NCBI RefSeq assembly: GCF_006476045.1
Contig: NZ_SRZY01000011.1
Location: 310,001 to 374,000, forward strand
From: Sphingobacterium lumbrici
Lineage (GTDB): Bacteria; Bacteroidota; Bacteroidia; Sphingobacteriales; Sphingobacteriaceae
Direction of reading: 5' to 3'
DNA: 64,000 bases
The position numbers and the translations under genes are program-made. The notes beneath the pieces were generated by a model, which was given only the letters and a program-made list of their open reading frames with translations, was not told where the DNA came from and made no database searches. Positions within the stretch are counted from its first letter, which is position 1, and the number at the start of each line of letters is the position of its first letter. Below are positions 1-8,914 of this stretch, piece after piece.

Positions 1-1
1 T

Positions 2-775
2 AAAATAAAACGTCAGAAGTTTTCGAGTAAAGAGCGGGCACAACAGCAACTCGATGATAACTTAAAAAATAATATTCCTTCGGGATTACAGGTAGGCGTA
101 TATCATCTGCCTTATTTTCCGGACGATTACCGTTTCCATTTCAATGCACACAATATTGTCGTATATGGAAAAGAGCAGCATGAATATCTGATCAGTGATC
201 CAACCATGGAGGGTGTAAATCGCTTGACAGATAAGGAATTGGAAAAAGTTCGCTTCTCGAAGGGTGTACTAGCACCAAAGGGACATATCTATTATCCAAC
301 ATATATCCCACAGGAAGAAACGATAGATTGGGAGAGAGCAATCCTCAAATCCATTAAAAAAACCTGTAATGATATGTTGGCACCTGTGCCTATCATTGGG
401 GTTAGGGGAATGCGGATGGTAGCCCGTGCGATATTAAAATGGCCAAAGAAACATGGCGTTGCCAAAGCAAATTATTACTTAGCCCAAATGGTACGTATGC
501 AAGAGGAAATTGGTACGGGCGGAGGAGGTTTTCGCTATATTTATTCAGCTTTTTTGCAGGAAGCGAGTAAAAAGATCGATAACCCCCATTTGCTTCAGCT
601 TTCGGTAGAAATGACTGAAATTGGTGACTTATGGCGTGATTTTGCTGTTGCGGCCTCCCGTGTTTATAAAAAACGCAGTAACCAAGAAAATGTGTATGCG
701 GCCTTATCTGCCGATTTAATGAAATTAGCTGATTTAGAAGAAGCATTTTTTAAGAAACTTAAAAAAGCAGTTTGA
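2..775 (+). CDS. BtrH/DUF4872-like protein, 5' end outside the window
   Basis: The reading frame is open to the left window edge, so the true start lies upstream; 257 codons are visible. The early part contains FHFNAHNIVVYG followed by YLISDP, which fits the C39-peptidase-like BtrH N-terminal fold, and the rest resembles the DUF4872 half. In butirosin synthesis BtrH moves an acyl chain from an acyl carrier protein to its acceptor. By analogy this protein could transfer a polyene chain from the cluster ACP, but that is inference. The catalytic Cys, if present, would lie upstream of the window. Its stop overlaps the next start by one base (TGATG), which argues for co-translation with the ABC transporter genes. 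Family call is moderately sure; function is open. Confidence 0.7.
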   Translation, partial: KIKRQKFSSKERAQQQLDDNLKNNIPSGLQVGVYHLPYFPDDYRFHFNAHNIVVYGKEQHEYLISDPTMEGVNRLTDKELEKVRFSKGVLAPKGHIYYPTYIPQEETIDWERAILKSIKKTCNDMLAPVPIIGVRGMRMVARAILKWPKKHGVAKANYYLAQMVRMQEEIGTGGGGFRYIYSAFLQEASKKIDNPHLLQLSVEMTEIGDLWRDFAVAASRVYKKRSNQENVYAALSADLMKLADLEEAFFKKLKKAV

Positions 776-1533
776 TGGACTTACAGGCTATTATCCATGT
801 CGAAAACCTTTCTAAACAATATAAGAATAGTGATTTCTTGGCTGTAGATAATCTATCCTTGGATATCCAAAAAGGCGAAATTTTCGGTCTCTTAGGGCCA
901 AATGGAGCTGGTAAAACGACATTGATTTCCATGCTCTGCGGTTTGATAAAGCCGACTTCAGGACATTTTTTCATCGATCAGAAGACCTATAAGGAAAATG
1001 GTTTAGCGATTCGTGAATCTATTGGTGTAGTCCCACAGGAGTATGCGCTTTACCCTACCTTGACTGCTGATGAAAATCTAAGTTATTTTGGTGCTATGCA
1101 TGGGCTGAAAGGAAAACGTCTGAAGGAGTTGATCAATGGTTCGCTAGAGAAGATGGGACTGATGCGTTTTGCGAATAAACAGGTAGGGACATTCTCGGGC
1201 GGTATGAAAAGGAGGGTAAATTTACTGGCGGGTGTGCTGCACCGTCCTAAAGTACTTTTTCTGGATGAACCTACGGTTGGGGTCGATGTACAGTCTAAAA
1301 ACGCAATTATTGATTTTTTAAAAGAACTTAACGAGCACGGTACGACCATTGTTTATACATCTCATCACTTAATCGAAGCACAAGAACTATGTAATCGGAT
1401 TGCTATTATCGAGGGGGGCAAAATCATCGCTCAAGGTACACCAAAGGCATTGATTAAGTCGGTTGTAGATGCACGAAATTTAGAAGATGTTTTCATTGCA
1501 ATGACAGGAAGGGGGCTTAGAGATGGTATATAA
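775..1533 (+). CDS. ABC transporter ATP-binding protein
   Basis: This is the ATPase of an ABC-2 type exporter. It shows a Walker A (GPNGAGKTT, near residues 40-48), a Q-loop region (VVPQEY), the signature FSGGMKRR, a Walker B (VLFLDEPT) and a switch His in YTSHH. The length of 252 residues is normal for the family. An in-frame TTG sits just before the chosen ATG; the ATG overlaps the upstream stop by one base and is preferred. The gene overlaps the permease gene by 11 bases, so both subunits are probably made together. In pigment clusters of this kind the pair is thought to export or position lipid-linked products; the substrate cannot be read from sequence. Confidence 0.93.
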   Translation: MDLQAIIHVENLSKQYKNSDFLAVDNLSLDIQKGEIFGLLGPNGAGKTTLISMLCGLIKPTSGHFFIDQKTYKENGLAIRESIGVVPQEYALYPTLTADENLSYFGAMHGLKGKRLKELINGSLEKMGLMRFANKQVGTFSGGMKRRVNLLAGVLHRPKVLFLDEPTVGVDVQSKNAIIDFLKELNEHGTTIVYTSHHLIEAQELCNRIAIIEGGKIIAQGTPKALIKSVVDARNLEDVFIAMTGRGLRDGI

Positions 1534-2809
1534 ACTGGGAATGGCGGTCAAAAAAGAATTGCTATTGCAAATACGGGATATCGGCGGGCTCATCATCCTC
1601 TTTGTGATGCCGTTGCTGCTTCTTATCACGATTACCGTCGTGCAAAAGGGATCCTTCGATTCGTTGCTCGGGACCAAAATACCCGTGTTGCTGGTAGACA
1701 ACGATCAGGACTCTATCTCGCATGCTATCCAAAGGGAGTTAGGATCAATCGGAAACTTTACATTAGTCAATCAAATAGATGGTATACCGCTTATAGAAGA
1801 GGAAGCGAAGCAGGCCGTATTTAAGGGTGATTTCCAACTCGCGATTGTATTACCTGCCAACATGACGTCGGATTTGAACAGGCAGGTGCAACAGAATGTG
1901 GATCGTATTATGAGCGAATTCAGTTATGCCGAGGAAGATACCATAGCCGTTGAAAATCTACCGGTAGCCGGCAAAGAGATTAGATTATATTTTGACCCCG
2001 CGACTCAACCTTCGTTCAAAACCGCAGTAAAAAGCTCTATTGATAAACTAGTTGCCACGATCGAAACGGAACGCATTTATACTAAATTTCAGGAGCAGCT
2101 CAGCGACGAGGTAGACGATACGTTCGAACAGAAAGCATTCATCTCTTTTAAAGAAATCGGTCCTGAGAGAGAAGGCGAAGAAATAAAACCCGATGCCGGA
2201 CAGCATAACGTGCCAGCATGGACACTATTTGCGATATTCTTTATCATCGTTCCGTTATCTATTAATATTGTAAAGGAAAAATCGCAGGGTACGATGATCC
2301 GCTTAATTACAAATCCTGTTCCCTATTATGTGTTTATTTTGGGTAAAACGATTAGCTATCTTTTTATTAGTCTGATACAGTTTTATCTGATGTTAGCCGT
2401 TGGTGTCTACTTATTTCCACTAATGGGGATTCCGGCTTTTGAAATAGACAATAACTTCTTGAAACTTTCGGTTTTAGCGATATTTTCTGGGTTGGCTGCG
2501 ATTGGAACAGGTATAGCGGTAGGGACGATTGCGACTACACAAGAGCAGTCGGCACCCTTTGGTGCGACTTTCGTAGTGATATTGGCGGCAATTGGAGGGG
2601 TGTGGGTTCCCGTATTTATTATGCCCAAGGTCATGCAAGTTATTTCTAAGATTTCACCGATGAATTGGGCGTTGAACGGATTTTATGATGTATTGCTTCG
2701 GAATGGATCATGGATAGACATCATGCCTGAGATTATTTTGTTATTTTTGTTTTTCGGGCTTACTATAGCCATAGCCCTTATATATGATAAAAAGAAAAGA
2801 ACTATATAA
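1523..2809 (+). CDS. ABC-2 family transporter permease
   Basis: Membrane subunit partnering the ATPase encoded just upstream. One hydrophobic segment lies near the N-terminus (about residues 20-40), followed by a soluble domain of roughly 180 residues and then about five clustered membrane helices in the last 200 residues, the ABC-2 layout seen in YhgE/NatB-like and linearmycin-type exporters. At 428 residues its length is usual. It overlaps both its neighbours (11 bases upstream, 26 downstream), so it sits inside the polyene-type operon and probably serves it. Substrate unknown; a pigment or lipid conjugate is inferred from context only. Confidence 0.88.
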   Translation: MVYKLGMAVKKELLLQIRDIGGLIILFVMPLLLLITITVVQKGSFDSLLGTKIPVLLVDNDQDSISHAIQRELGSIGNFTLVNQIDGIPLIEEEAKQAVFKGDFQLAIVLPANMTSDLNRQVQQNVDRIMSEFSYAEEDTIAVENLPVAGKEIRLYFDPATQPSFKTAVKSSIDKLVATIETERIYTKFQEQLSDEVDDTFEQKAFISFKEIGPEREGEEIKPDAGQHNVPAWTLFAIFFIIVPLSINIVKEKSQGTMIRLITNPVPYYVFILGKTISYLFISLIQFYLMLAVGVYLFPLMGIPAFEIDNNFLKLSVLAIFSGLAAIGTGIAVGTIATTQEQSAPFGATFVVILAAIGGVWVPVFIMPKVMQVISKISPMNWALNGFYDVLLRNGSWIDIMPEIILLFLFFGLTIAIALIYDKKKRTI

Positions 2810-3230
2810 CGAAATTCTTCACCTCAGCGTTTCGAAAGAATTGAACATCCGCTTTAATGAGGTAGATTCGTTGGGTATAGTATGGCATGGTCACTACATT
2901 TCTTATTTCGAAGATGGAAGAGAAGCTTTTGGCCTGTTGCATGGAATAGATTATCTAACGGTACAACGGGAAGGTTATACTACACCGATTGTAAAATCAA
3001 TCTGTGAGCACAAATTGCCACTTCGGTACGGTGATGTATGCCGTATTGAGACCACCTTTGTGGATACACCTACGGCCAAATTGATCTTTCGGTATCGTAT
3101 TTTTAATGCGCATGATCAGTTGGCCTGCACGGGAGAAACTGTTCAGGTTTTTTTAGATGCAGCGAACAATCTGGTGTTAAATACACCGGCTTTTATCATT
3201 GATTGGAAGAAAAAAATGGGTTTATTATAA
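2784..3230 (+). CDS. Acyl-CoA/acyl-ACP thioesterase, 4HBT hot-dog family
   Basis: A 148-residue single hot-dog protein. The segment RFNEVDSLGIVWHGHY carries the 4-hydroxybenzoyl-CoA thioesterase-type motif with Asp28 as the likely catalytic residue, before the long central helix that starts at YFEDGREAF. Aryl-polyene and flexirubin clusters usually encode such a thioesterase, either to release the chain or to clear stalled ACP. It begins 26 bases inside the permease gene. Similar YbgC-type proteins exist elsewhere, so the exact thioester substrate is inferred from the neighbours. Confidence 0.85.
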   Translation: MIKRKELYNEILHLSVSKELNIRFNEVDSLGIVWHGHYISYFEDGREAFGLLHGIDYLTVQREGYTTPIVKSICEHKLPLRYGDVCRIETTFVDTPTAKLIFRYRIFNAHDQLACTGETVQVFLDAANNLVLNTPAFIIDWKKKMGLL

Positions 3231-3231
3231 C

Positions 3232-4329
3232 GTGTTTTCTCCTGTATACATATCGAACATGAATTGTGTAACTCCTTTGGGTTTGGATTTACAGTGCAAT
3301 TGGACGGCCTTATTGAAAGAGCATACCGGTATTGATGTGCATACGGTCGGAAGCTTTAAAAATATCTATACCGCGAAAATAAAAAACCTTCCTACTGTCC
3401 ACGAGGATTTGACGTATTTGGAAACCATGCTCTATTTGGCAATAGAACCGCTGATAAGATCAAAAACTATACACGCGAAAACAGGATTTATTCTGTCAAC
3501 AACGAAAGGAAATATAGATTTTTTATCGGAAGGAAAATCAGAAGAGGCACAGTTGAATAAGCTGGCTGTTAAAATAGCGGGTCTTTTTGGATTTATTACA
3601 GCGCCTATCGTCGTCTCACACGCATGTGTGTCAGGACTTTTAGCCGTTTCGGTTGCCAAAAGGCTAATCCAAATGGGACAATTTGATGAAGTTTTCGTAC
3701 TGGCGGGGGATAAGGTAAGCGAGTTCGTCCTGTCTGGATTTAATGCTTTTCAGGCGATGAGCGCTAGCCCCTGCAAACCATTTGATGCAGAACGGGATGG
3801 TGTAACACTAGGCGAAGCTGCAGGCGCTATTTTGGTGACCAAATCTAGGGAAGGCGCATTAGTAGAAATTGTAGGTGAAGGCGCGATTAACGATGCCAAT
3901 CATATTTCGGGCCCGTCGAGAACGGGAGAAGGATTATATCGAAGTATTTCTTCGGCGCTGAACGAAGCAGGTATCGACGCTACTGCGATTGATTTTATAT
4001 CAGCCCATGGAACAGCTACATCCTATAATGATGAAATGGAAGCGATCGCTTTTGACCGTTTGGGCATGCACGAAATTCCGGTCAATAGTTTGAAAGGATA
4101 TTATGGTCATACATTAGGTGCGTCTGGGCTGTTGGAATTAATTATTTCTATTTTATCTCTGCAGCATAACAAATTGATTCCCACCAAAGGATTTGTCAAT
4201 AGGGGTACATCGAAGGATATCAATATCATTACCCAAAAGATGGATATTCCGTTAACTTATATTTTGAAAACGGCTTCGGGCTTTGGCGGAAGTAATGCCG
4301 CAGTAATTTTAAAAAGAGTTAATGGATAG
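3232..4329 (+). CDS. Beta-ketoacyl-ACP synthase (FabF-like), first of the cluster
   Basis: A condensing enzyme of the thiolase fold, 365 residues from the chosen start. The catalytic triad is complete: Cys132 in SHACVSG, His259 in AHGTATS and His293 in YYGHTLG. The His before Ala in the Cys motif is unlike housekeeping FabF (TACAS). I chose the GTG directly after the upstream stop, which gives the N-terminus MFSPVYISNMNCVTPLG, the usual beginning of these synthases; an ATG at 3199 would overlap the thioesterase gene by 32 bases and add an unlikely extension. It probably extends the aryl-polyene chain, perhaps together with one of the non-catalytic homologues downstream. Confidence 0.87.
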   Translation: MFSPVYISNMNCVTPLGLDLQCNWTALLKEHTGIDVHTVGSFKNIYTAKIKNLPTVHEDLTYLETMLYLAIEPLIRSKTIHAKTGFILSTTKGNIDFLSEGKSEEAQLNKLAVKIAGLFGFITAPIVVSHACVSGLLAVSVAKRLIQMGQFDEVFVLAGDKVSEFVLSGFNAFQAMSASPCKPFDAERDGVTLGEAAGAILVTKSREGALVEIVGEGAINDANHISGPSRTGEGLYRSISSALNEAGIDATAIDFISAHGTATSYNDEMEAIAFDRLGMHEIPVNSLKGYYGHTLGASGLLELIISILSLQHNKLIPTKGFVNRGTSKDINIITQKMDIPLTYILKTASGFGGSNAAVILKRVNG

Positions 4330-4927
4330 CCCATTATACATATCGCATTATTGTAAAATAGAAAAAGGGCTTATTTCTGTTGATGGAAATGTTGTTTTTC
4401 ATGCAGACGAAGCTCCATTTTCTGATTTTATCAAGCAGGCCTTTAAGCATCAACAGCTAGATTATCCCAAATTTTACAAAATGGATAATCTAAGCAAACT
4501 GGCTTTTTTAGCTGCCGAAGTGTTGTTAAGAGATGAGGAGGATAAAGAAGATATTGCGTTGGTTTTAGTCAATAAATCGGGAAGTTTGGACACCGATGTA
4601 AAGCATCAGGAGAGTATTCAAGATGCAGCTAATTTTTATCCGAGTCCGGCTGTTTTTGTATATACATTGGCCAATATATGCGGAGGCGAAATTAGTATCC
4701 GCCATGGGATGAAATCCGAGCAGGTCTTTTTCGTGAGTGATGCATTCGATGCCACCACGATTTTCAACTATGCGACGTATCTACTAGCAAGCCAGAAGGC
4801 AAAAAAAGTATTATGTGGCTGGGTTGAACTTTTCGAAGAAAATTATAAAGCAGTTTTGTGTCTTGTTGAACGTGCGGGAACTAAGCTACATACAATAAAT
4901 AATATTAATCAATTAGTTAAAAATTAA
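4322..4927 (+). CDS. Half-length ketosynthase-like protein without active cysteine
   Basis: 201 residues resembling only the N-terminal half of a beta-ketoacyl synthase. Where active enzymes have the nucleophile (ACxS), this protein reads SDAFDATT, placing Phe142 at the Cys position; the CGWVEL that follows matches the usual GG(A/T)E. The C-terminal half carrying the two His residues is absent and no frameshifted remainder follows, since the ACP gene begins two bases later. Overlap of 8 bases with the active synthase upstream suggests a partner or structural role. Comparable short proteins are known in flexirubin-type clusters. It is unlikely to catalyse condensation alone. Confidence 0.78.
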   Translation: MDSPLYISHYCKIEKGLISVDGNVVFHADEAPFSDFIKQAFKHQQLDYPKFYKMDNLSKLAFLAAEVLLRDEEDKEDIALVLVNKSGSLDTDVKHQESIQDAANFYPSPAVFVYTLANICGGEISIRHGMKSEQVFFVSDAFDATTIFNYATYLLASQKAKKVLCGWVELFEENYKAVLCLVERAGTKLHTINNINQLVKN

Positions 4928-4929
4928 AA

Positions 4930-5187
4930 ATGGAAGAGTTAAAAGAGGAACTAAAGGGTAAAATCATTGAAGTATTAAACTTGGAGGATGTTGCGGTAGC
5001 TGATATCGATGATTCTGACGCTTTATTTGGTGATGGATTAGGTCTGGATTCTATTGATGCATTGGAGCTTATTGTACTTTTAGATAAAGAATATGGTATT
5101 AAATTGAGTGATCCTAAACAAGGTAAATCCATCTTCGAATCTGTAAATACCATGGCAGATTATATCGCTAAAAACCGAACGAAATAA
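4930..5187 (+). CDS. Acyl carrier protein of the polyene cluster
   Basis: An 85-residue phosphopantetheine carrier. The attachment site is Ser41 in GLGLDSIDALEL. It is acidic and helical as expected of an ACP. It differs from the housekeeping acpP at 40261 in this window, whose site is [10 protein letters not shown], so it is a dedicated carrier for the cluster. It lies two bases after the half-synthase gene and two bases before the next ketosynthase, a tight arrangement that fits a carrier working with both. Aryl-polyene systems often use two ACPs; only one is visible here. Confidence 0.93.
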   Translation: MEELKEELKGKIIEVLNLEDVAVADIDDSDALFGDGLGLDSIDALELIVLLDKEYGIKLSDPKQGKSIFESVNTMADYIAKNRTK

Positions 5188-5189
5188 GG

Positions 5190-6389
5190 ATGCAGAACCG
5201 TGTTGCTATTACAGGTATGGGAATCGTATCGGCTATCGGATTATCGGTAGCTGAGAATCTCAATTCCTTGCGCAATGCACAGGAAGGGATTACGCAGGTA
5301 GACAATTTCGAGACTTCTTTGCGGAATAGGGTACGGGTAGGGGAGATAAAACTATCCAATGAGCAGTTGAGCGAAAAATTGCAGCTTCCGATTGATAATA
5401 GTATGACACGTACGGGTATGTTGGGGGCTTTGGCCGCTCAACAGGCTGTAGCGAGTGCTCAAATCGATGTGACATCGCCAAATTATCGGACGGGGTTGGT
5501 TTCTTCAACCAGCGTCGGAGGTATGGATATTACCGAGAAGCATTTTTATGCATATGAAAACAATCCCGAGCTTCATCGTTACATTGCCAGTCATGATGCC
5601 GGTGTATCTTCTCAACATATAGCCGACTACTTAGGCCTGAAGGGTTTCGTGACGACAATAAGTACGGCCTGTTCATCTGCTGCGAATGCTATTATGTTGG
5701 GTGCTCAACTGATTAAATCCGGTAGACTGGACCGCGTGATTGTGGGAGGTACGGATGCACTGAGCAAGTTTACGCTGAATGGATTTAATACGCTCATGAT
5801 TCTGTCGGATACCTATTGTAAACCCTTTGATCAAAATCGGAAAGGTTTGAATCTGGGTGAAGCTGCGGCGTATTTGATCTTGGAATCGGATGAAATCGTC
5901 CAAAAGGAAAATAAAAAAGTGCTTGCTTATCTTTCGGGATATGGCAATGCCAACGATGCTTTTCACCAAACAGCCTCGTCCGAAAATGGTGAAGGAGCGT
6001 ATCTTGCCATGCAAAAAGCATTTAGAATAGCCGGGTTAAGTCCGCAGGATATTGATTACATCAATGCACATGGTACGGCTACACCAAATAATGATTTGTC
6101 GGAAGGCCGTGCGCTGATTCGGGTATTTGGCGAGCAGGTGCCGGCATTTAGTTCGACCAAGGCCTATACGGGGCATACATTGGCTGCTGCGGCAGGAATA
6201 GAAGCCGTATATAGTATATTGGCCTTGCAAAATGACCTCATATTTCCGAATCTCAACTTCGAAACACCCATGGAAGAATTTCAATTGTTGCCACAAACGG
6301 GATTACTTCACCAACCCGTACATCATGTGTTGTCCAATTCCTTCGGGTTTGGAGGAAATTGTTCCACTTTAATATTCTCAAAAGCCTAA
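5190..6389 (+). CDS. Beta-ketoacyl-ACP synthase II-like, second of the cluster
   Basis: A full-length 399-residue condensing enzyme with all three catalytic residues: Cys161 in STACSSA, His294 in AHGTATP and His329 in YTGHTLA, and the C-terminal SNSFGFGGN. Its Cys motif is closer to FabB/FabF than that of the synthase at 3232, suggesting a different chain length or partner preference. The stop overlaps the following chain-length-factor-like gene by one base (TAATG), which is typical of KS/CLF pairs that form a heterodimer. Likely role: iterative elongation of the aryl-polyene chain on the ACP encoded directly upstream. Confidence 0.92.
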   Translation: MQNRVAITGMGIVSAIGLSVAENLNSLRNAQEGITQVDNFETSLRNRVRVGEIKLSNEQLSEKLQLPIDNSMTRTGMLGALAAQQAVASAQIDVTSPNYRTGLVSSTSVGGMDITEKHFYAYENNPELHRYIASHDAGVSSQHIADYLGLKGFVTTISTACSSAANAIMLGAQLIKSGRLDRVIVGGTDALSKFTLNGFNTLMILSDTYCKPFDQNRKGLNLGEAAAYLILESDEIVQKENKKVLAYLSGYGNANDAFHQTASSENGEGAYLAMQKAFRIAGLSPQDIDYINAHGTATPNNDLSEGRALIRVFGEQVPAFSSTKAYTGHTLAAAAGIEAVYSILALQNDLIFPNLNFETPMEEFQLLPQTGLLHQPVHHVLSNSFGFGGNCSTLIFSKA

Positions 6390-7453
6390 TGAAGAATCCG
6401 TGTTATATTAATGGAGTAGGAGCGGTCAATGCACAAGGTACTTGGAGCGATGATCCTTTTACGCATATAACGGAGATCAGCAATCCGTTGACGATGGCGA
6501 TCCAGCCTTCTTATAAAGAACTGATACCGCCTGCAATGATTCGGCGGATGTCAAAAGGCATTAAAATGGGAATATTTGCTTCGCAACAGGCTTTAGATGA
6601 TGCGGCGATGGATCAGGTGGATGCGATTATTACGGGTACGGGTTTGGGATGTTTGGAGGATTCTGAAAAATTTCTGAGGAATGTATTGGATAATGATGAA
6701 CAGTTTTTGACGCCTACTTCATTTATTCAGTCTACACACAATACCGTAGGTGCACAGATTGCGCTAAGATTGGGATGTAAATCGTACAATTTTACCTATG
6801 TAAACGGAGCGACATCGTTTGAATCTGCTTTATTGGATGCACTTATACAAATGGAATCGGAAGAGGCAAATCAGGTTTTGGTGGGCGGGATAGACGAAAT
6901 CGCAGGGCAGACTTTTGTTCTTAAACAGTTAGTCCAAGAGGTGAAGGCGAATGGAACAGCAGAAAAACTTAGGGAATCAGAATCTCCAGGAGTCAATTTC
7001 GGAGAGAGTGGAACCTTCTTTGCGTTGAGTACCGCAAGAAAAGAAAATACGTACGCTCACATTGTAGACGTATCTATCCATAATAAGTTAGCAACAGAGG
7101 AGCTCACAGACTTCGTCACGTCTTTTTTAACCCGAAATCAGATTCGGTTGGCAGATATATCCGCTGTTGTCATAGGTAATAATGGCGATTTGGTGTACGA
7201 CGGATATTATACCTCCTTTTGCGCTTTATTTGCGGATAAACCACAAGTTTTCTACAAGCATCTTGTTGGGCAATCGGATGTAGCATCTGCATTTGGACTA
7301 GCTACGGCTGCCTTTGTAGTAAAGAATCAGGTCATTCCAAAAACTATTCAATGGAATGCCGTCAAACATTCTAAGTTGAAGTATGTTTTACTATATAACC
7401 AATACTTAGGGAAAGATCATAGTCTCACTTTATTGCACCATGTGGAAACATAA
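6389..7453 (+). CDS. Ketosynthase homologue, chain-length-factor type
   Basis: 354 residues of thiolase fold. The segment FTYVNGATS corresponds to the Cys motif of active synthases, with Gly140 in place of the nucleophile, and the later His motifs are not recognisable. This is the pattern of chain-length-factor subunits (as in the ApeO-ApeC pair of aryl-polyene systems), which set product length in a complex with an active synthase. The start used overlaps the upstream stop by one base; an in-frame ATG at 6359 would add ten residues and overlap more. The most likely partner is the synthase encoded immediately upstream. Confidence 0.83.
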   Translation: MKNPCYINGVGAVNAQGTWSDDPFTHITEISNPLTMAIQPSYKELIPPAMIRRMSKGIKMGIFASQQALDDAAMDQVDAIITGTGLGCLEDSEKFLRNVLDNDEQFLTPTSFIQSTHNTVGAQIALRLGCKSYNFTYVNGATSFESALLDALIQMESEEANQVLVGGIDEIAGQTFVLKQLVQEVKANGTAEKLRESESPGVNFGESGTFFALSTARKENTYAHIVDVSIHNKLATEELTDFVTSFLTRNQIRLADISAVVIGNNGDLVYDGYYTSFCALFADKPQVFYKHLVGQSDVASAFGLATAAFVVKNQVIPKTIQWNAVKHSKLKYVLLYNQYLGKDHSLTLLHHVET

Positions 7454-8216
7454 AAACATAATCCCCATTTTACTTGTGTTCGGAATTATAAGCGCGTTGC
7501 TCGCTTTATTTGCCGTTAGCTCATGGTGGTGGGTGTTGTTAGTTGTGTTCGTATGGTTGGGCATTACGACTTGGGGTTCTTTTGATATCCGACAAGGCTA
7601 TTTTACAGATGTATTTTATAAAAAGCAACGTGAAAGCCGTCGAAGAATTGCGCTTACTTTTGACGATGGACCTACCCCGATTACACTTGAAATTTTAGCA
7701 TTACTAAAACAGCATCAAGCTAAAGCCACTTTTTTCTGTATTGGAAAACAGATCAACAAACATCCGGATATCTTCAGAAAAATTATAGAAGAAGGGCATA
7801 CGATCGGCAACCATACGATGAATCACAATAAAGGATTTGGTTTTTTGAATGCACATCAAGTGGAACAGGAAATTGACAGTTGTGATGCATCTATTAATGA
7901 TATTGTACCGCATAAGCCGCGTTTTTTTAGACCACCGTTTGGTGTAACTAATCCTTCTGTCGCTAAAGCAGTCCAAGAGACTAAACATCATGTGATCGGT
8001 TGGAGTAATCGTTCGTTGGATACCCTAATTGCGGATGAAAATAAAATATTTGATCGTGTATCCAGACGTTTGGTGCCGGGAGATATTGTTTTGTTTCACG
8101 ACACATCGAATAAGACGCTTCGTGTTGTAGCCCGTCTCTTGGAATACATGCAGCGTGAAAACTTCGAATCGGTAACGGTCGATGAATTGTTAAATTTGCA
8201 AGCGTATGAACATTAA
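7440..8216 (+). CDS. Polysaccharide deacetylase (NodB) family membrane protein
   Basis: 258 residues with one or two membrane helices in the first 45 residues followed by a NodB domain. Visible motifs are TFDDGP (Asp75, Asp76), the metal-binding GNHTMNH, RPPFG and the late LFHD. These support a metal-dependent carbohydrate esterase fold. Genes of this family recur in flexirubin-type clusters; whether it acts on a sugar carrier of the pigment, on peptidoglycan or on another amide is unknown. It overlaps the chain-length-factor gene by 14 bases and the LolA-like gene by 11, so it is clearly part of the operon. Confidence 0.87.
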   Translation: MWKHKNIIPILLVFGIISALLALFAVSSWWWVLLVVFVWLGITTWGSFDIRQGYFTDVFYKKQRESRRRIALTFDDGPTPITLEILALLKQHQAKATFFCIGKQINKHPDIFRKIIEEGHTIGNHTMNHNKGFGFLNAHQVEQEIDSCDASINDIVPHKPRFFRPPFGVTNPSVAKAVQETKHHVIGWSNRSLDTLIADENKIFDRVSRRLVPGDIVLFHDTSNKTLRVVARLLEYMQRENFESVTVDELLNLQAYEH

Positions 8217-8835
8217 GATAGTTGTATTTACTTTTTGTTGTTGTTGGATGTCGATAGGTTTTGCCCAAGAGCAAACAATGTCGGCTTCGGATATCGCAAA
8301 TTTCCAAAGTGCTATGCGTAAGTCCGTTGAGTTGAAAACGTTGACGGCCGACTTTACACAGTATAAGAAAGTAAGTTATGTCAAGAATGAGCTGGTTTCC
8401 TCAGGCAAGTTTTACGTGAAGAATCCAGATAGATTAGCGTGGATTTACCGTAATCCCGTATCTTCTGCCTTAATTTTTAAAGATAAAAAAATCACGATAG
8501 AAGAAAAGGGTGTTAAAAAAACGATGGATATCTCGCGCAGCAAGCAGTTTGAGAAGATTAGTCAGGCTATCCAATCCAATATGAATGGTGAAATTTATCA
8601 GGGAACGGAGTTTTTACTCTCCTATTTCCATACCAATAAGCAGTATATTCTGAAGTTAGACCCCCTGGCAAAAGATGTGAAAAAGGCGATGAAACAGCTC
8701 GTCCTTTATTTTGATAAGTCCAGCTACCAGGTTTCTGAAGTAAAGGTATTGGATAACTCCAATGGATTTACCCGATTTGTCTTTAGTAATCATAAGGTGA
8801 ATGAGGCTATTGCTGATGTCGTTTTTGAGCTGTAA
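8206..8835 (+). CDS. LolA-like outer membrane lipoprotein carrier
   Basis: 209 residues with a signal peptide (hydrophobic stretch up to about residue 20, probable cleavage in GFAQEQ). The rest fits the LolA/LolB half-barrel: LTADFTQYKKV early, then FYVKNPDRLAWIY. The periplasmic carrier would shuttle a lipid or lipidated pigment from the inner to the outer membrane. Aryl-polyene clusters contain a LolA-type gene for this reason. A gap of 127 bases follows, the only sizeable one in the cluster apart from that before the PaaK-like gene. Confidence 0.87.
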   Translation: MNIKIVVFTFCCCWMSIGFAQEQTMSASDIANFQSAMRKSVELKTLTADFTQYKKVSYVKNELVSSGKFYVKNPDRLAWIYRNPVSSALIFKDKKITIEEKGVKKTMDISRSKQFEKISQAIQSNMNGEIYQGTEFLLSYFHTNKQYILKLDPLAKDVKKAMKQLVLYFDKSSYQVSEVKVLDNSNGFTRFVFSNHKVNEAIADVVFEL

Positions 8836-8914
8836 AATTTATCTTATACGCTCAATCTATGTGATATAATTGAATCTCAAAGCAAATTACAAATTGTGTT
8901 TTTTTTATTTGGTA

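Noticed and set aside
402..746. Antisense frame of 114 codons in the BtrH-like gene
   Set aside because: Shadow of a well-supported coding region; no family likeness.
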